Part shown: positions 22,701 through 30,655 of the stretch, piece by piece
Position numbering within the stretch: position 1 is the stretch's first letter
Layout: the number at the start of each line of letters is the position of its first letter
Assembly (NCBI GenBank): GCA_964036045.1
Contig: OZ038378.1
Location: forward strand, 164,958,549 to 165,022,548
Length of the DNA: 64,000 nucleotides
Source of the DNA: Eutreptiella sp. 'Long Island Sound 2002'
Lineage: Eukaryota; Euglenozoa; Euglenophyceae; Eutreptiales; Eutreptiaceae
Direction: 5' to 3'
The notes under the pieces: generated by a model
The model's database searches: none
Seen by the model: the letters and a program-made list of their open reading frames with translations, nothing else
Told to the model about the DNA's origin: nothing
Position numbers and translations under genes: made by a program

Positions 22701-22896
22701 CCCCTTAGCAGCCCCCGATGTCCGCCCACGTCCAGCAGATGCCCCGCTACCGCCGCCCCCACGGGTCCCAACCCCACCCCGAAGCGGAGACCGTACGCTC
22801 GTACCCACGGGTCCGCGCACGCCCACGCCCCCGCTCCCCGCGCACGCCCACGGCACATGACTACGCGGACTCCCCCGGGCCCACCACCGCCACCAG
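19786..22896 (+). pseudogene. Element A, 5' part: broken GC-rich ORFs of an unknown repeat element
   Basis: Consecutive plus-strand stretches read like protein but fall in different frames. They are MDPVDQRAYVKGLEACLREA from the ATG at 19786, a His/Pro-rich frame (20173-20871), a block around 21080-21470 (HDLAAVRQHLRGLGDHEVLRL; VRDFLFDALLHVA), a block around 21730-21890 (DIWSIWERRSLDTLLSIRSR), and a block at 21946-22173 ending LTLDYLQQTHPHTFEL. Frame changes often fall at C or G runs, so the gene is either decayed or carries homopolymer indels. I recognise no reverse transcriptase or transposase. The last 504 bp (22393-22896) are duplicated at 41353-41856. The sequence continues after the LTR retrotransposon at 40085. 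Confidence 0.45.
22893..22896 (+). repeat. Target-site duplication CCAG, left
   Basis: CCAG precedes the 5' LTR and recurs directly after the 3' LTR. The empty-site copy at 41853-41856 has it once. The terminal A of the LTR makes ACCAG (5 bp) an alternative reading if the LTR is taken to end in TC. Confidence 0.85.
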
Positions 22897-22917
22897 TGAA
22901 GCGGTACCCAGAACCCC

Positions 22918-23616
22918 ATGGCCGGGTTACGGCATACAACCGGTCTCCGGTCCACTAACCCCATGCACGGCGTGTTCCGTGCCGTGAAGCCCCGCATCGG
23001 CAACCGATGCACCGCCAGCGGAGATTTGTGTATCAGAATATCAGGAATCAACAGGGTTTTATTTTCATATTGTTTCCGTCAATTTTTATGCTTCCGTTCC
23101 GATACTCACTGTTTTGACTGCTGGCGGTTGGTTCGCGACTTTACCGTAACCGCCAGTTTAACTGTTTATAATGGAAATTTTAACGTTATCCGTCACGAAG
23201 GCTCCAAAGTCGCCAGGAACTGCATGGATGCTTCCGCAATTTTCATAATTAATACTCGCAACCTTAATCCGAATTTTTCAGGATGTCGAAATCGGATTTT
23301 CGACTTCGACATCCCCGCACTTGATTTGACCTCTTTCGAGTGGACCTACGTGCTTCCGTATGCACGAATCAACTTCCCTTTTATCCTGCCCTCCATTTGT
23401 CTTAAAGATATGGGCAAAACAAAGTTGATTCGTGAGGCCACTTGTGAAGGTCATATCTCGTGCCGCTTGCGAGTATTGACGATAAGGAAACGTGGGATGT
23501 ATTCACAATACTCCCGACGTAATTTAGGAAGCTTCATATGCCTTGCGTTTCTACACATGCGCGCTAGTGTAATGGATCATGGTCAAGAGGGTAGAGTTTG
23601 CGTTATAACTCTATGA
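22918..23616 (+). CDS. 232-residue ORF inside the 5' LTR, function unknown
   Basis: The ATG is at 22918. The same ORF is intact in the 3' LTR (37160-37858), differing by one residue (G to R near residue 9). The protein is Arg/Asn/Cys-rich (for example FSYCFRQFLCFRSDTHCFDCWRL) and has no motif I recognise. It overlaps the inverted-repeat array, so much of its sequence may be dictated by hairpin pairing instead of protein function. Because the LTRs are nearly identical, conservation between the two copies is not independent evidence of coding. Confidence 0.25.
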   Translation: MAGLRHTTGLRSTNPMHGVFRAVKPRIGNRCTASGDLCIRISGINRVLFSYCFRQFLCFRSDTHCFDCWRLVRDFTVTASLTVYNGNFNVIRHEGSKVARNCMDASAIFIINTRNLNPNFSGCRNRIFDFDIPALDLTSFEWTYVLPYARINFPFILPSICLKDMGKTKLIREATCEGHISCRLRVLTIRKRGMYSQYSRRNLGSFICLAFLHMRASVMDHGQEGRVCVITL

Positions 23617-24828
23617 CCATGATATTGCGTGCGTTAAGATAACTTTCGAGTGTAGCGCGCAAGTGTTGGTGTTGCATAGGAACTCTCCTTGAGTTCCTAT
23701 GAGCGATTGACACAAAGTTATGCCCTTGGAGGGGCATGACATATCGTGGTGGGAGCTACATTTTTGGGCAATATTTGGTATGTGCCATGTGTTGTGTTGC
23801 GTGCCCATTTGGCGGGCCCATTGCTCCAAGACAAGCCCGCCAATGGACCTCATATTGTGCAAGCCCCTTCTCCGTACTCCCCACGGTCAATTGCAAGCCT
23901 AACCTTCGTGAAGGGAAGCTTGTGTGGTGATCCCGAAGCGATGCGTTGGGAGCAAGGTGTGTATTTTACATTTTTCCATATTTTCATGTGCCCACTTGGG
24001 AAGCAGCGCTCGTAACCTTTCAAGGCGCCCCAAGTGGAGCACATACGTGGGATCGAAGGTCATTGGTGTCAAGTCATTGTGTTTAGAAGGATTAAGTGAT
24101 TGCACGATCCAAGCCAAAGATATTATAATATAATTATGCGCCTTTCAAGGCACTTTGGTTTGTCTTTGTGCCAATTTTGCCATTTTTGGCCCGTCATGAT
24201 GTCAAGTGGCGACCGTGTATTTCAACGTTGCGCTCAATTGACATCATGACCCAAGTATGATATGAGGGTACATACTTCGGTGCCCAACATATCTTGGACC
24301 CGGCGAATAGCTCCTCTTAGGCTTGGCATACCGTGGCCGCCATGTTGGCGATTTGGGACTATCCCAAATCATGGGCTCACTTGGCGACCCTGCCATTCCC
24401 AATACCGGAGGAGTTGGGCGACGCCCCAAAGATATGTTGGACACATATGACTTGACATCAATCCTATGGCACACTCCGGTCCAAGTCGGGCACGTGCCTC
24501 ATTTGCCCTAACCATGAGCGTGCGCAATTTTGGCCGTTTTGAGCATTTTTCCACTTTTGCTGCCCGCCGTGCCCCATGTTCTAACCTTCGTGCACGCCGG
24601 ACGCATGGACCAATGGACCATATATGACATGGGTGTTATGGGTAATGGTCCCCATGGTCCACACACCACGTGGGCGAAGCGGAGCCGCCTTCGTCAAGGC
24701 GCTAGGCCAAATTGAGTATGGGCAATTTTGCCATTTTTGCATTTGTGGACCCAATTGGGATCGTCACCACGCCGAGTGGCATGGAGATCTTTGAGAGCCA
24801 AGGGCATGGGAGTCTCCGTTGGACTCCC
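22965..24828 (+). repeat. Array of perfect inverted repeats in the 5' LTR (also in the 3' LTR)
   Basis: Perfect arms read by eye are: 22994-23000/23004-23010 (7 bp), 23121-23129/23148-23156 (9), 23281-23290/23305-23314 (10), 23363-23375/23422-23434 (13), 23471-23478/23506-23513 (8), 23558-23566/23653-23661 (9), which encloses 23576-23585/23614-23623 (10) and 23592-23598/23607-23613 (7), then 23676-23685/23691-23700 (10), 23809-23817/23835-23843 (9), 23992-24000/24029-24037 (9), 24193-24205/24238-24250 (13), 24253-24259/24271-24277 (7), 24284-24295/24429-24440 (12), which encloses 24350-24358/24362-24370 (9), and 24808-24814/24822-24828 (7). The same array recurs 14242 bp downstream in the 3' LTR. 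Other parts of the element show nothing similar. Confidence 0.85.
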
Positions 24829-25719
24829 GGTGGATCACGTATGGAATGGCGGATCCGATCTCCAAGCCGGCGTGGAGATATACCATTGGAAGCACACCGA
24901 ATTTTGGCTCATTTCAAGCAGCCAAAATGACCCAATTTTGGGACCCCAATTTCCCCCTTCCGTGTGGTCAATTGGCGGCCCCATTTCTCTAAGCCCATAG
25001 GGAGCCCGGACCTAAATCCAAGTTGTACACTCAGATATAAGTCCTAGGTCCTGCCTCCTGCCCTGTGAGCCAATGGCCTCACCTTGGCCGAGCGAGCCGC
25101 GCGTGGGAATGACGCCAATTTTGGTGATTTTGGCATCATGACCCCACTTGACTCATCCGTGTTGCCCTGATGCCGGGACCTCAAAGGGAACCAGGTTGGG
25201 TGAGGGCTCCAGGGAGTTTGTACTCGAAGGGCATAGGGTCAGTTGCCTCGTCCCTACCTCTGACGGGTCCGGACGAGGGGTCAATTTTGGGAATTTTGGA
25301 GTTAATTTCAGTTTGGGCTGAAACAGCCCATTTTCAGCTACCAACTCCTGGGTGATAATGGCGGGGCCATATCTCTGGCTCAGAGAGGAGTTGGGACCTG
25401 CCGTTAAGGGAGCATAGGGAGCCACTGTCGGTTGGCCTTGGAGCCCCTTGGTTCCCAGGAACTCGCCTGTGGCTGGGCGGGACACGTCTCCCATTGGCAG
25501 GGTTTCAGGGTCCAGACTGAGCAGGGCATGGGTTGTGTTTGAGCCCCCGCCCCCATCAGCCACTGAGAGGGTCGGACCTGGGATTGGGATATGAGTTGGG
25601 ACTGAGTGTCTATTGTCCCTTGATGCCCTTACCCCAGTCCAGTCTTAACCCCATGTGTACATATCCTGATGTGTTGCTGTACATACTTTCGTTCCCTCTT
25701 TGCAGAGTGGCAAGGATTC

Positions 25720-25730
25720 TGAAACGCTTT
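25720..25730 (+). promoter_or_regulatory. Predicted RNA 5' end / self-primer segment
   Basis: tgaaacgcttt is the exact reverse complement of the 11 nt directly after the 5' LTR (25843-25853). In Tf1/sushi-type elements the first 11 nt of the transcript fold back onto the primer site and prime reverse transcription. By that model transcription starts at 25720. This is inference from complementarity only. Confidence 0.6.
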
Positions 25731-25842
25731 GTCACATGACACAGGCGTATTGATGCCCTTGTGAGCGTAGTGCCTTGCCTGCCTGCTCACTTGTGCGTGT
25801 CACCGCAGCGTCCCGTGGCCGGCCCCCCACGGGAACGCGTCA

Positions 25843-25853
25843 AAAGCGTTTCA
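25843..25853 (+). promoter_or_regulatory. Self-complementary primer-binding site
   Basis: aaagcgtttca follows the LTR without a gap. It lacks the TGG start that complements a tRNA CCA end. It pairs perfectly with 25720-25730. The position, the length (11 nt) and the absence of a tRNA site all fit Tf1-like self-priming. Confidence 0.65.
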
Positions 25854-26293
25854 CCGCCGCGGGGTTACCCAACCCTCGCGTGCCACTCGGGGCCACAGAC
25901 CCCGAGCAGCGCGTCGCAGCAGCGCGGCGCAGCTCGCAGCTCGCAGCGCAGCGCAGCGTCTCGCAGCGCAGCGCAGCAGCTCGCAGCGCCACTCAGCGAC
26001 AGCGCCGAGTTCGTCACGGAGCCCGCAGCGCCGTCCAGAACATCGTCCTGACCGCGCAGCGCCCGTGGAAGAGGTGCACAGACCAGGACTCCTGCATCAG
26101 CCCCATCGGCCGACCCGGAGTCCCAACGGCCGACCAGTAAGGCCGCGTCAACCACCTCCACAACCACCGGCTGACCAGCACCAGCCGCACTTCCAATCCA
26201 GTGCTGCAGCACCCTCCCCAACAACCACAACCAGTTCGTTGAGGTGAACGAGTGCACATCAAGGACTTCAAGACCATCTACGCCCCCGCTGCC
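25854..26293 (+). other. Leader of the chromovirus with cgcagcg repeats
   Basis: The untranslated leader contains a run of short cgcagc/tcgcag repeats at about 25905-26010, which could form structured RNA or a packaging signal. Its last stop in the Gag frame is TGA at 26240. A short out-of-frame ORF covers part of it and has no recognisable features. Confidence 0.6.
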
Positions 26294-29200
26294 ATGGTGA
26301 ATTGGCAGGAGGCGGGCAGGACGTGGCCGCGGCCCCACCCCCATGCAGCACGCCTGCTGCGTGGGTTGGTTTGGGACCAGCATTACCGCCACAGCAACCC
26401 CCAGTGCGAAGGGGGCATGCCCAGGAGCTTCGAGCTCCGCACGGACATCGCCCCCGACCGCCTGCAGGCCGTGGAGGACTGGCTGCGGGCGGAGGGGTAC
26501 GAGTACCGCCACCAGCAGAGGCGCTGGAGGGCGTGGACCCGGCCGGACAGGCCCGGGGAAGGGCTGCGTCCCGACGGGATTGAGGAGGACGAGGAGCCCA
26601 ACGCCTACCCGTCGGGCGCCTCGATCAACGTCTCCCTGTGGGACGTGATCGAGAAGAAGTTCCCGGAACCGGGGAACGAGCGCAGGCTGCAGGGCAGCAG
26701 CAGCGCGTCTCCGGCGACGAAGAAGAGGTCCGCCGGGGACAAGAAGAGGGACCGGAGGTGGCGGGAGTACCAGGAGTCCCTGGCTGCCGAAGCCGCCCAA
26801 GGCGCCAAGGGCGGAACCCCAGCCCCCAGTCCCCAACGGCCCAATGGTGGACACCACCCTGGCTCCACCACCCTTGGCGACTACATCCAAGTCGCCAAGC
26901 AGACCCAGGCCAAACCCCGTCCGCTGCTCCTGAGGGCCCGGCAGGCCTCAGCAGGCCCCAGCAGCGACATCGAGTCGGCCCACCGCGGGAGGACGCCGGC
27001 CGACCAGGCCAGCTCCAGCAGCAGCGTCGCTCCTGAAAGAGACGTGGCGCGCGCCTGTGAGCGCGCCTGTGGGGTGCCCTGCAACCGTCGGGTTGCCCGG
27101 CAACGGGCCAAGCAGTACAGCGCTGCTGTGGAGGGCGCCGCCGGCATCGCCCAGGAGGAAGCTGCGCAGTGGGCTCATGGCATGGCCATCCACACCCAGA
27201 CCGTGGCGGCCATTGCGGCTGGACTCACGGCCGTGGCCGCCCATGGGGTAGCGACTGCCCAGGTCAACGGTGAGTTGGCGGCAGCCGACGAGGAAGCCCG
27301 CCTGACGCAGGAGGCCATTGCCTGCAAGGAGGCCGAGGTGAGGGCGCTGGGGGAGGCGCTTGCCCAAGAGAGGGCAAAGAAGGAGGCGGAGGAAAGGGCC
27401 CACGCCGAAGCGACGGCTAAGGCCCATGAGGATGCCGCCAAGAAGGAAGCCATCGAGGCCGCGCGACGGAAGGTCGCTGAGGAGAAGGCCAAGACGGAGG
27501 CGGAGCTGGCGGCGTTGGAGGCGCAGAAGGCGCAGCTGCTGCAGGCCCGGGAGACCGAGGCGGCTCGTGCTCGGGAAGAGGCCGAAGCGCGAGCTGCCGC
27601 AGCCACCGCCGCCGCAATGGAGGAGGCAGAGGCCAAACTCCGCCACGAGACTCCCCCGGGAGGATCGCGAGTGGAGACCCTTCGAAGGCTTTTCGAAGGG
27701 GACGCCTCCTCCAGGATGAAGCTGGATGAGGCGGACACGGGCAGCAGTGGGAGCGGTAGCACCACCGCCCGTCGACGGAGGAAGGGCAAGGGGAAGACCC
27801 CCGAGAGGCCGCGGAGGCCAGCGGGTGGGCACCCCCACGACAGTGACCCCTTCTTCACCGCCAGTGACGGGGATGAACGAGGCCGTCGACATCGCCAAGT
27901 GGTGGCTTGGACGGGCGGAAGTGGCGGAGACGTCCCCATGGAAGGTGAGGATGAGGATCCCCCTCCTCCCTACCGGAGCTCCGAGTCCTCCGTGACCGAG
28001 ACGCCCAGGTGGGGCGACATGGACGAGGATGACGACATGGACTTCGGCATCACGAGGAGGCGCCCATCCTCGGACCCACCGAGGCGACCCGGCGGAGACC
28101 CACCGGGACCCCCTGGCGGAGGACCTTCAGGACCCCCTGGAGGACGCCCACCAAGTGGACCCCCTGAAGGCGGACCACCGGGCGGGGGAGGACCCCCTGG
28201 ACCGGGCGGACCCGGCGGAGGCCCTCCTGGAGGACCCCCTGGGGACCCCGACGACCCACCAGGGAACGGCGACCCGGATGCCACCTGGTGGTGGATTGTC
28301 TACCTCCGCAGGAGAGTCCAGTTGCTCGAGCTGGAGGTAGACACGGGCAAGAGCGAGATGGCTCGCATCTCCACGGTCGCCGCGCGCGCGCAGAAGGACC
28401 TGGACATCGCCAGGGCCGAGACCAAGTCGCTGACCAACGTCGTCAGCGGCCTGCAGGAGAGGCTGGATGCGCTGGAAGCCCGTGGGAGAGTCGGCAGCGA
28501 CCGCCCACCCCTGGAGTCAGGCTCGTCGGACGACGGCTGGGGACCCGGACCAGGTCCAGGCAGACCCCACGCCCCCGGCGGAGCCCCCAGGAGTCGCCCC
28601 AGCGCCAGTGCCCCCTCTCTCACCGCCCCCTCTCACCACAGCGCGGGCCGCCGCAACGAGCGCGTGCCGCCCGGCAGTGGCAGTGAGGAATGGCGCGATG
28701 AGTGGCTCAGCGCGGACTACCACAACCGCCGTGCTCCACCGCGGACGCCTGTACGCCCCCGACGCCCGCCACCAGCCCCGGCGCCAATCCCCAGGGCTGG
28801 AGGACGTTATGGTGGACTCAGGGATGAGGTCCCCAGAGGAGACGTGGAGTGGGATGTCGGTGAAGGTGAGGACCTGGACCTGGACCTGGACCTGGAGGAG
28901 TTCGACATCAGCCCGCCGCGTGGTGTACGACGGGAGGCCGCTGAACGCAGCCGCCGGCGCCGTGATGAGGATGCGTACATGGATGCAGTACGGCGTGAAC
29001 ACTTCGGTTCAGCGTACGTGGAGGAACCGCGGCGTAGCCACAGGGATTCCATGGAGGAGATGGACGTGGCGGCCGTGGGAGTCCGTGGGCGAGGCCGATG
29101 GGAACCTCGGTCGACCTCGCGGCCGGCGTTCATGGTCTCTAAGGCTGCGGACGCCGCCGTGTGGGAAGACTTGAAGGACATCAAGCCCCCCATGTACGAC

Positions 29201-30622
29201 GGCAACCCCCTCAACCTCGACCGCTTCTTGGAGAAGCTGGACGATTGGGGGCTGGCCGTCACTGAAGACCAACCTCCCGCGGATGCGGAGAGATATGTCT
29301 TCAAACGGTTCAGGTACCGCCTGCCGGAAGTGCTCGGCGAGCTATACTTCGTGGCGACCAAGGAGGGGAAAATCAAGACCCTCAAGGACGCCAAGAAGTG
29401 GCTCAACGAGCAGGAGCGGGTGGACGCTCCGCAGGTGGCTGCCAAGCGCTGGAAGTCCATCAAGCTTGAGCATGATGGACGGGAGATCCGCCTACGGGAA
29501 TGGCGTGACTTCCGAGGGAAATACACCCTCTTCCGCCGCAACGTGGAGGATTGGAACGAGGGTGACGAGCAGGCTCGCCTGCTCTCCATGCTACCGGAAG
29601 CATGGATCAAGAGGGTCACCAAGGAGGAATCCAAGAGGGCCAAGTCCAACCACACGGTCAAGATGATGCTCCCCAAGGAGTATCATACGAACGTGGTGAG
29701 TTGGGCGAAGAAGAACGTGGCCCGGGATGTCAAACGGCACTCCCTGCGGAACGCTCTTCTCATCACCGTCTCGGGCGATCGCGAGAAGACCGCGATTTGG
29801 CGCCTTGACGATTGTGAGTTGAGCGGCCAGACCATCCGTCTGCAGCCCATCCCGGCGCGGATGAGCTGCGACGAGATCCTGGAGTGGGTTGGCGAGGAAG
29901 TACTCAAGGAGTACCGAAACCTCCACCACACCCGCGGGTTGAGGCCCGGCGACCGCGACGTCAACTACGTTGGCGAGGGACCTGGCGGGGAAGATGCCAT
30001 GGACCCAGCGGGAGCCGGCGGCGATGAGACTCTCGTCGACGATGACGACGACGATGAGCCCGCCGAAATGGCCGTGTGTGCCTTCGTGGCCAAGAACCTG
30101 AGCGCGGGGACCAAGCCAGCAAACTGGAAGCCCCTGCAGCCAGGTTGGAAGAAGCAGGAGAAGAGGGACCCTCGCCGTATTGGCGACCCTCCGCTGTCCT
30201 TTGGGGAGTTCGTACGAGCTCACCCTCAGGGCTGTTTCGTGTGTTATGGGAGGAAGAAAGGCTTCAACCATGACCACCGAACATGCCCCGTCCACAAGGC
30301 CGACACGGAGGCTTACAAGAAGGCGCACGGGTCGAAGAAGCGTGCGCCCGCGGGTATCCGGGAAGCCAAGATGGAGGTGGACAAGGACGAGCTGGCCAAG
30401 CTGATGTCGTCGGTGGGAAACGAGTTGGCCAAAGAGATCCAGGAGATCAAGCGGAAATGGGTCCCCAGGTCGGACAGCAAGAACAAGGAGAACAACCAGA
30501 ATGACCAGAACAAGGACAAGGACAAGAAGGGTAAAGGAGGAGGTAAAGGGGGAAGAAAGAAGGGCGTCAACGACGTTGAGGCCGAGGAGAACACCCCCTC
30601 TTCCACAACCGACGCCCCCTAG
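26294..30622 (+). CDS. gag: Gag polyprotein of the chromovirus (about 1,442 aa)
   Basis: The first in-frame ATG is at 26294; the frame is open from just after a TGA at 26240. In order it holds a basic N-terminal region, a long Ala/Glu/Lys coiled coil (residues about 329-452), a Pro/Gly-rich PPGGGP segment (about 596-660), a second helical stretch, a retrotransposon capsid domain (about 943-1132, starting near IKPPMYDGNPLNLDRFLEKL), an acidic DDDDD patch, and a zinc knuckle at 30233-30286. The knuckle is CX2CX8HX4C, not the usual CX2CX4HX4C. The tail is Lys/Asn-rich. At this length it is several times larger than typical Ty3/gypsy Gag. It ends at a TAG that interrupts a frame continuing into Pol. 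Gag would assemble the virus-like particle and bind element RNA. Confidence 0.85.
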   Translation: MVNWQEAGRTWPRPHPHAARLLRGLVWDQHYRHSNPQCEGGMPRSFELRTDIAPDRLQAVEDWLRAEGYEYRHQQRRWRAWTRPDRPGEGLRPDGIEEDEEPNAYPSGASINVSLWDVIEKKFPEPGNERRLQGSSSASPATKKRSAGDKKRDRRWREYQESLAAEAAQGAKGGTPAPSPQRPNGGHHPGSTTLGDYIQVAKQTQAKPRPLLLRARQASAGPSSDIESAHRGRTPADQASSSSSVAPERDVARACERACGVPCNRRVARQRAKQYSAAVEGAAGIAQEEAAQWAHGMAIHTQTVAAIAAGLTAVAAHGVATAQVNGELAAADEEARLTQEAIACKEAEVRALGEALAQERAKKEAEERAHAEATAKAHEDAAKKEAIEAARRKVAEEKAKTEAELAALEAQKAQLLQARETEAARAREEAEARAAAATAAAMEEAEAKLRHETPPGGSRVETLRRLFEGDASSRMKLDEADTGSSGSGSTTARRRRKGKGKTPERPRRPAGGHPHDSDPFFTASDGDERGRRHRQVVAWTGGSGGDVPMEGEDEDPPPPYRSSESSVTETPRWGDMDEDDDMDFGITRRRPSSDPPRRPGGDPPGPPGGGPSGPPGGRPPSGPPEGGPPGGGGPPGPGGPGGGPPGGPPGDPDDPPGNGDPDATWWWIVYLRRRVQLLELEVDTGKSEMARISTVAARAQKDLDIARAETKSLTNVVSGLQERLDALEARGRVGSDRPPLESGSSDDGWGPGPGPGRPHAPGGAPRSRPSASAPSLTAPSHHSAGRRNERVPPGSGSEEWRDEWLSADYHNRRAPPRTPVRPRRPPPAPAPIPRAGGRYGGLRDEVPRGDVEWDVGEGEDLDLDLDLEEFDISPPRGVRREAAERSRRRRDEDAYMDAVRREHFGSAYVEEPRRSHRDSMEEMDVAAVGVRGRGRWEPRSTSRPAFMVSKAADAAVWEDLKDIKPPMYDGNPLNLDRFLEKLDDWGLAVTEDQPPADAERYVFKRFRYRLPEVLGELYFVATKEGKIKTLKDAKKWLNEQERVDAPQVAAKRWKSIKLEHDGREIRLREWRDFRGKYTLFRRNVEDWNEGDEQARLLSMLPEAWIKRVTKEESKRAKSNHTVKMMLPKEYHTNVVSWAKKNVARDVKRHSLRNALLITVSGDREKTAIWRLDDCELSGQTIRLQPIPARMSCDEILEWVGEEVLKEYRNLHHTRGLRPGDRDVNYVGEGPGGEDAMDPAGAGGDETLVDDDDDDEPAEMAVCAFVAKNLSAGTKPANWKPLQPGWKKQEKRDPRRIGDPPLSFGEFVRAHPQGCFVCYGRKKGFNHDHRTCPVHKADTEAYKKAHGSKKRAPAGIREAKMEVDKDELAKLMSSVGNELAKEIQEIKRKWVPRSDSKNKENNQNDQNKDKDKKGKGGGKGGRKKGVNDVEAEENTPSSTTDAP

Positions 30623-30655
30623 CGGAGCCCCTGCAGCCAAGGGCCCCAGCTAGGG
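30617..30655 (+). promoter_or_regulatory. Candidate stop-codon readthrough site between gag and pol
   Basis: TAG (30620-30622) is followed by CGG, and the same frame stays open through Pol. The stop lies within a perfect 7-bp inverted repeat, CCCTAGC (30617-30623) and GCTAGGG (30649-30655). A nested GCCC/GGGC pairing (30627-30630 and 30641-30644) lies inside it. Pol has no ATG upstream of its protease motif, so it probably needs Gag fusion. Readthrough is the simplest model; internal initiation or a recent nonsense mutation are alternatives. Confidence 0.55.

Larger units (their letters stand above)
22897..25842 (+). repeat. 5' LTR of the chromovirus
   Basis: It starts tgaagcggtaccc and ends gggaacgcgtca. 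At 2,946 bp it is very long for a chromovirus. It is AT-richer than the GC-rich interior and the flanking target. The first two-thirds is dense in perfect inverted repeats. The second half carries many dispersed caattttg / ccatttttgg motifs. The predicted RNA start is at 25720, from the self-priming match, giving an R-U5 of 123 nt. No canonical TATA box lies 25-35 nt upstream of that point. Confidence 0.95.

Noticed and set aside
23611-25563. Numerous 60-136-codon ORFs in the LTRs
   Set aside because: They appear in all frames on both strands, lack motifs, and recur in the 3' LTR only because the LTRs are nearly identical.
26252-26254. GTG at 26252 as the Gag start
   Set aside because: The in-frame ATG at 26294 lies only 14 codons downstream and is the natural eukaryotic start.
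27175-30640. Minus-strand ORFs of 250-350 codons across the gag region
   Set aside because: They are antisense shadows of the GC-rich Gag frame, which has a recognisable capsid domain and zinc knuckle.
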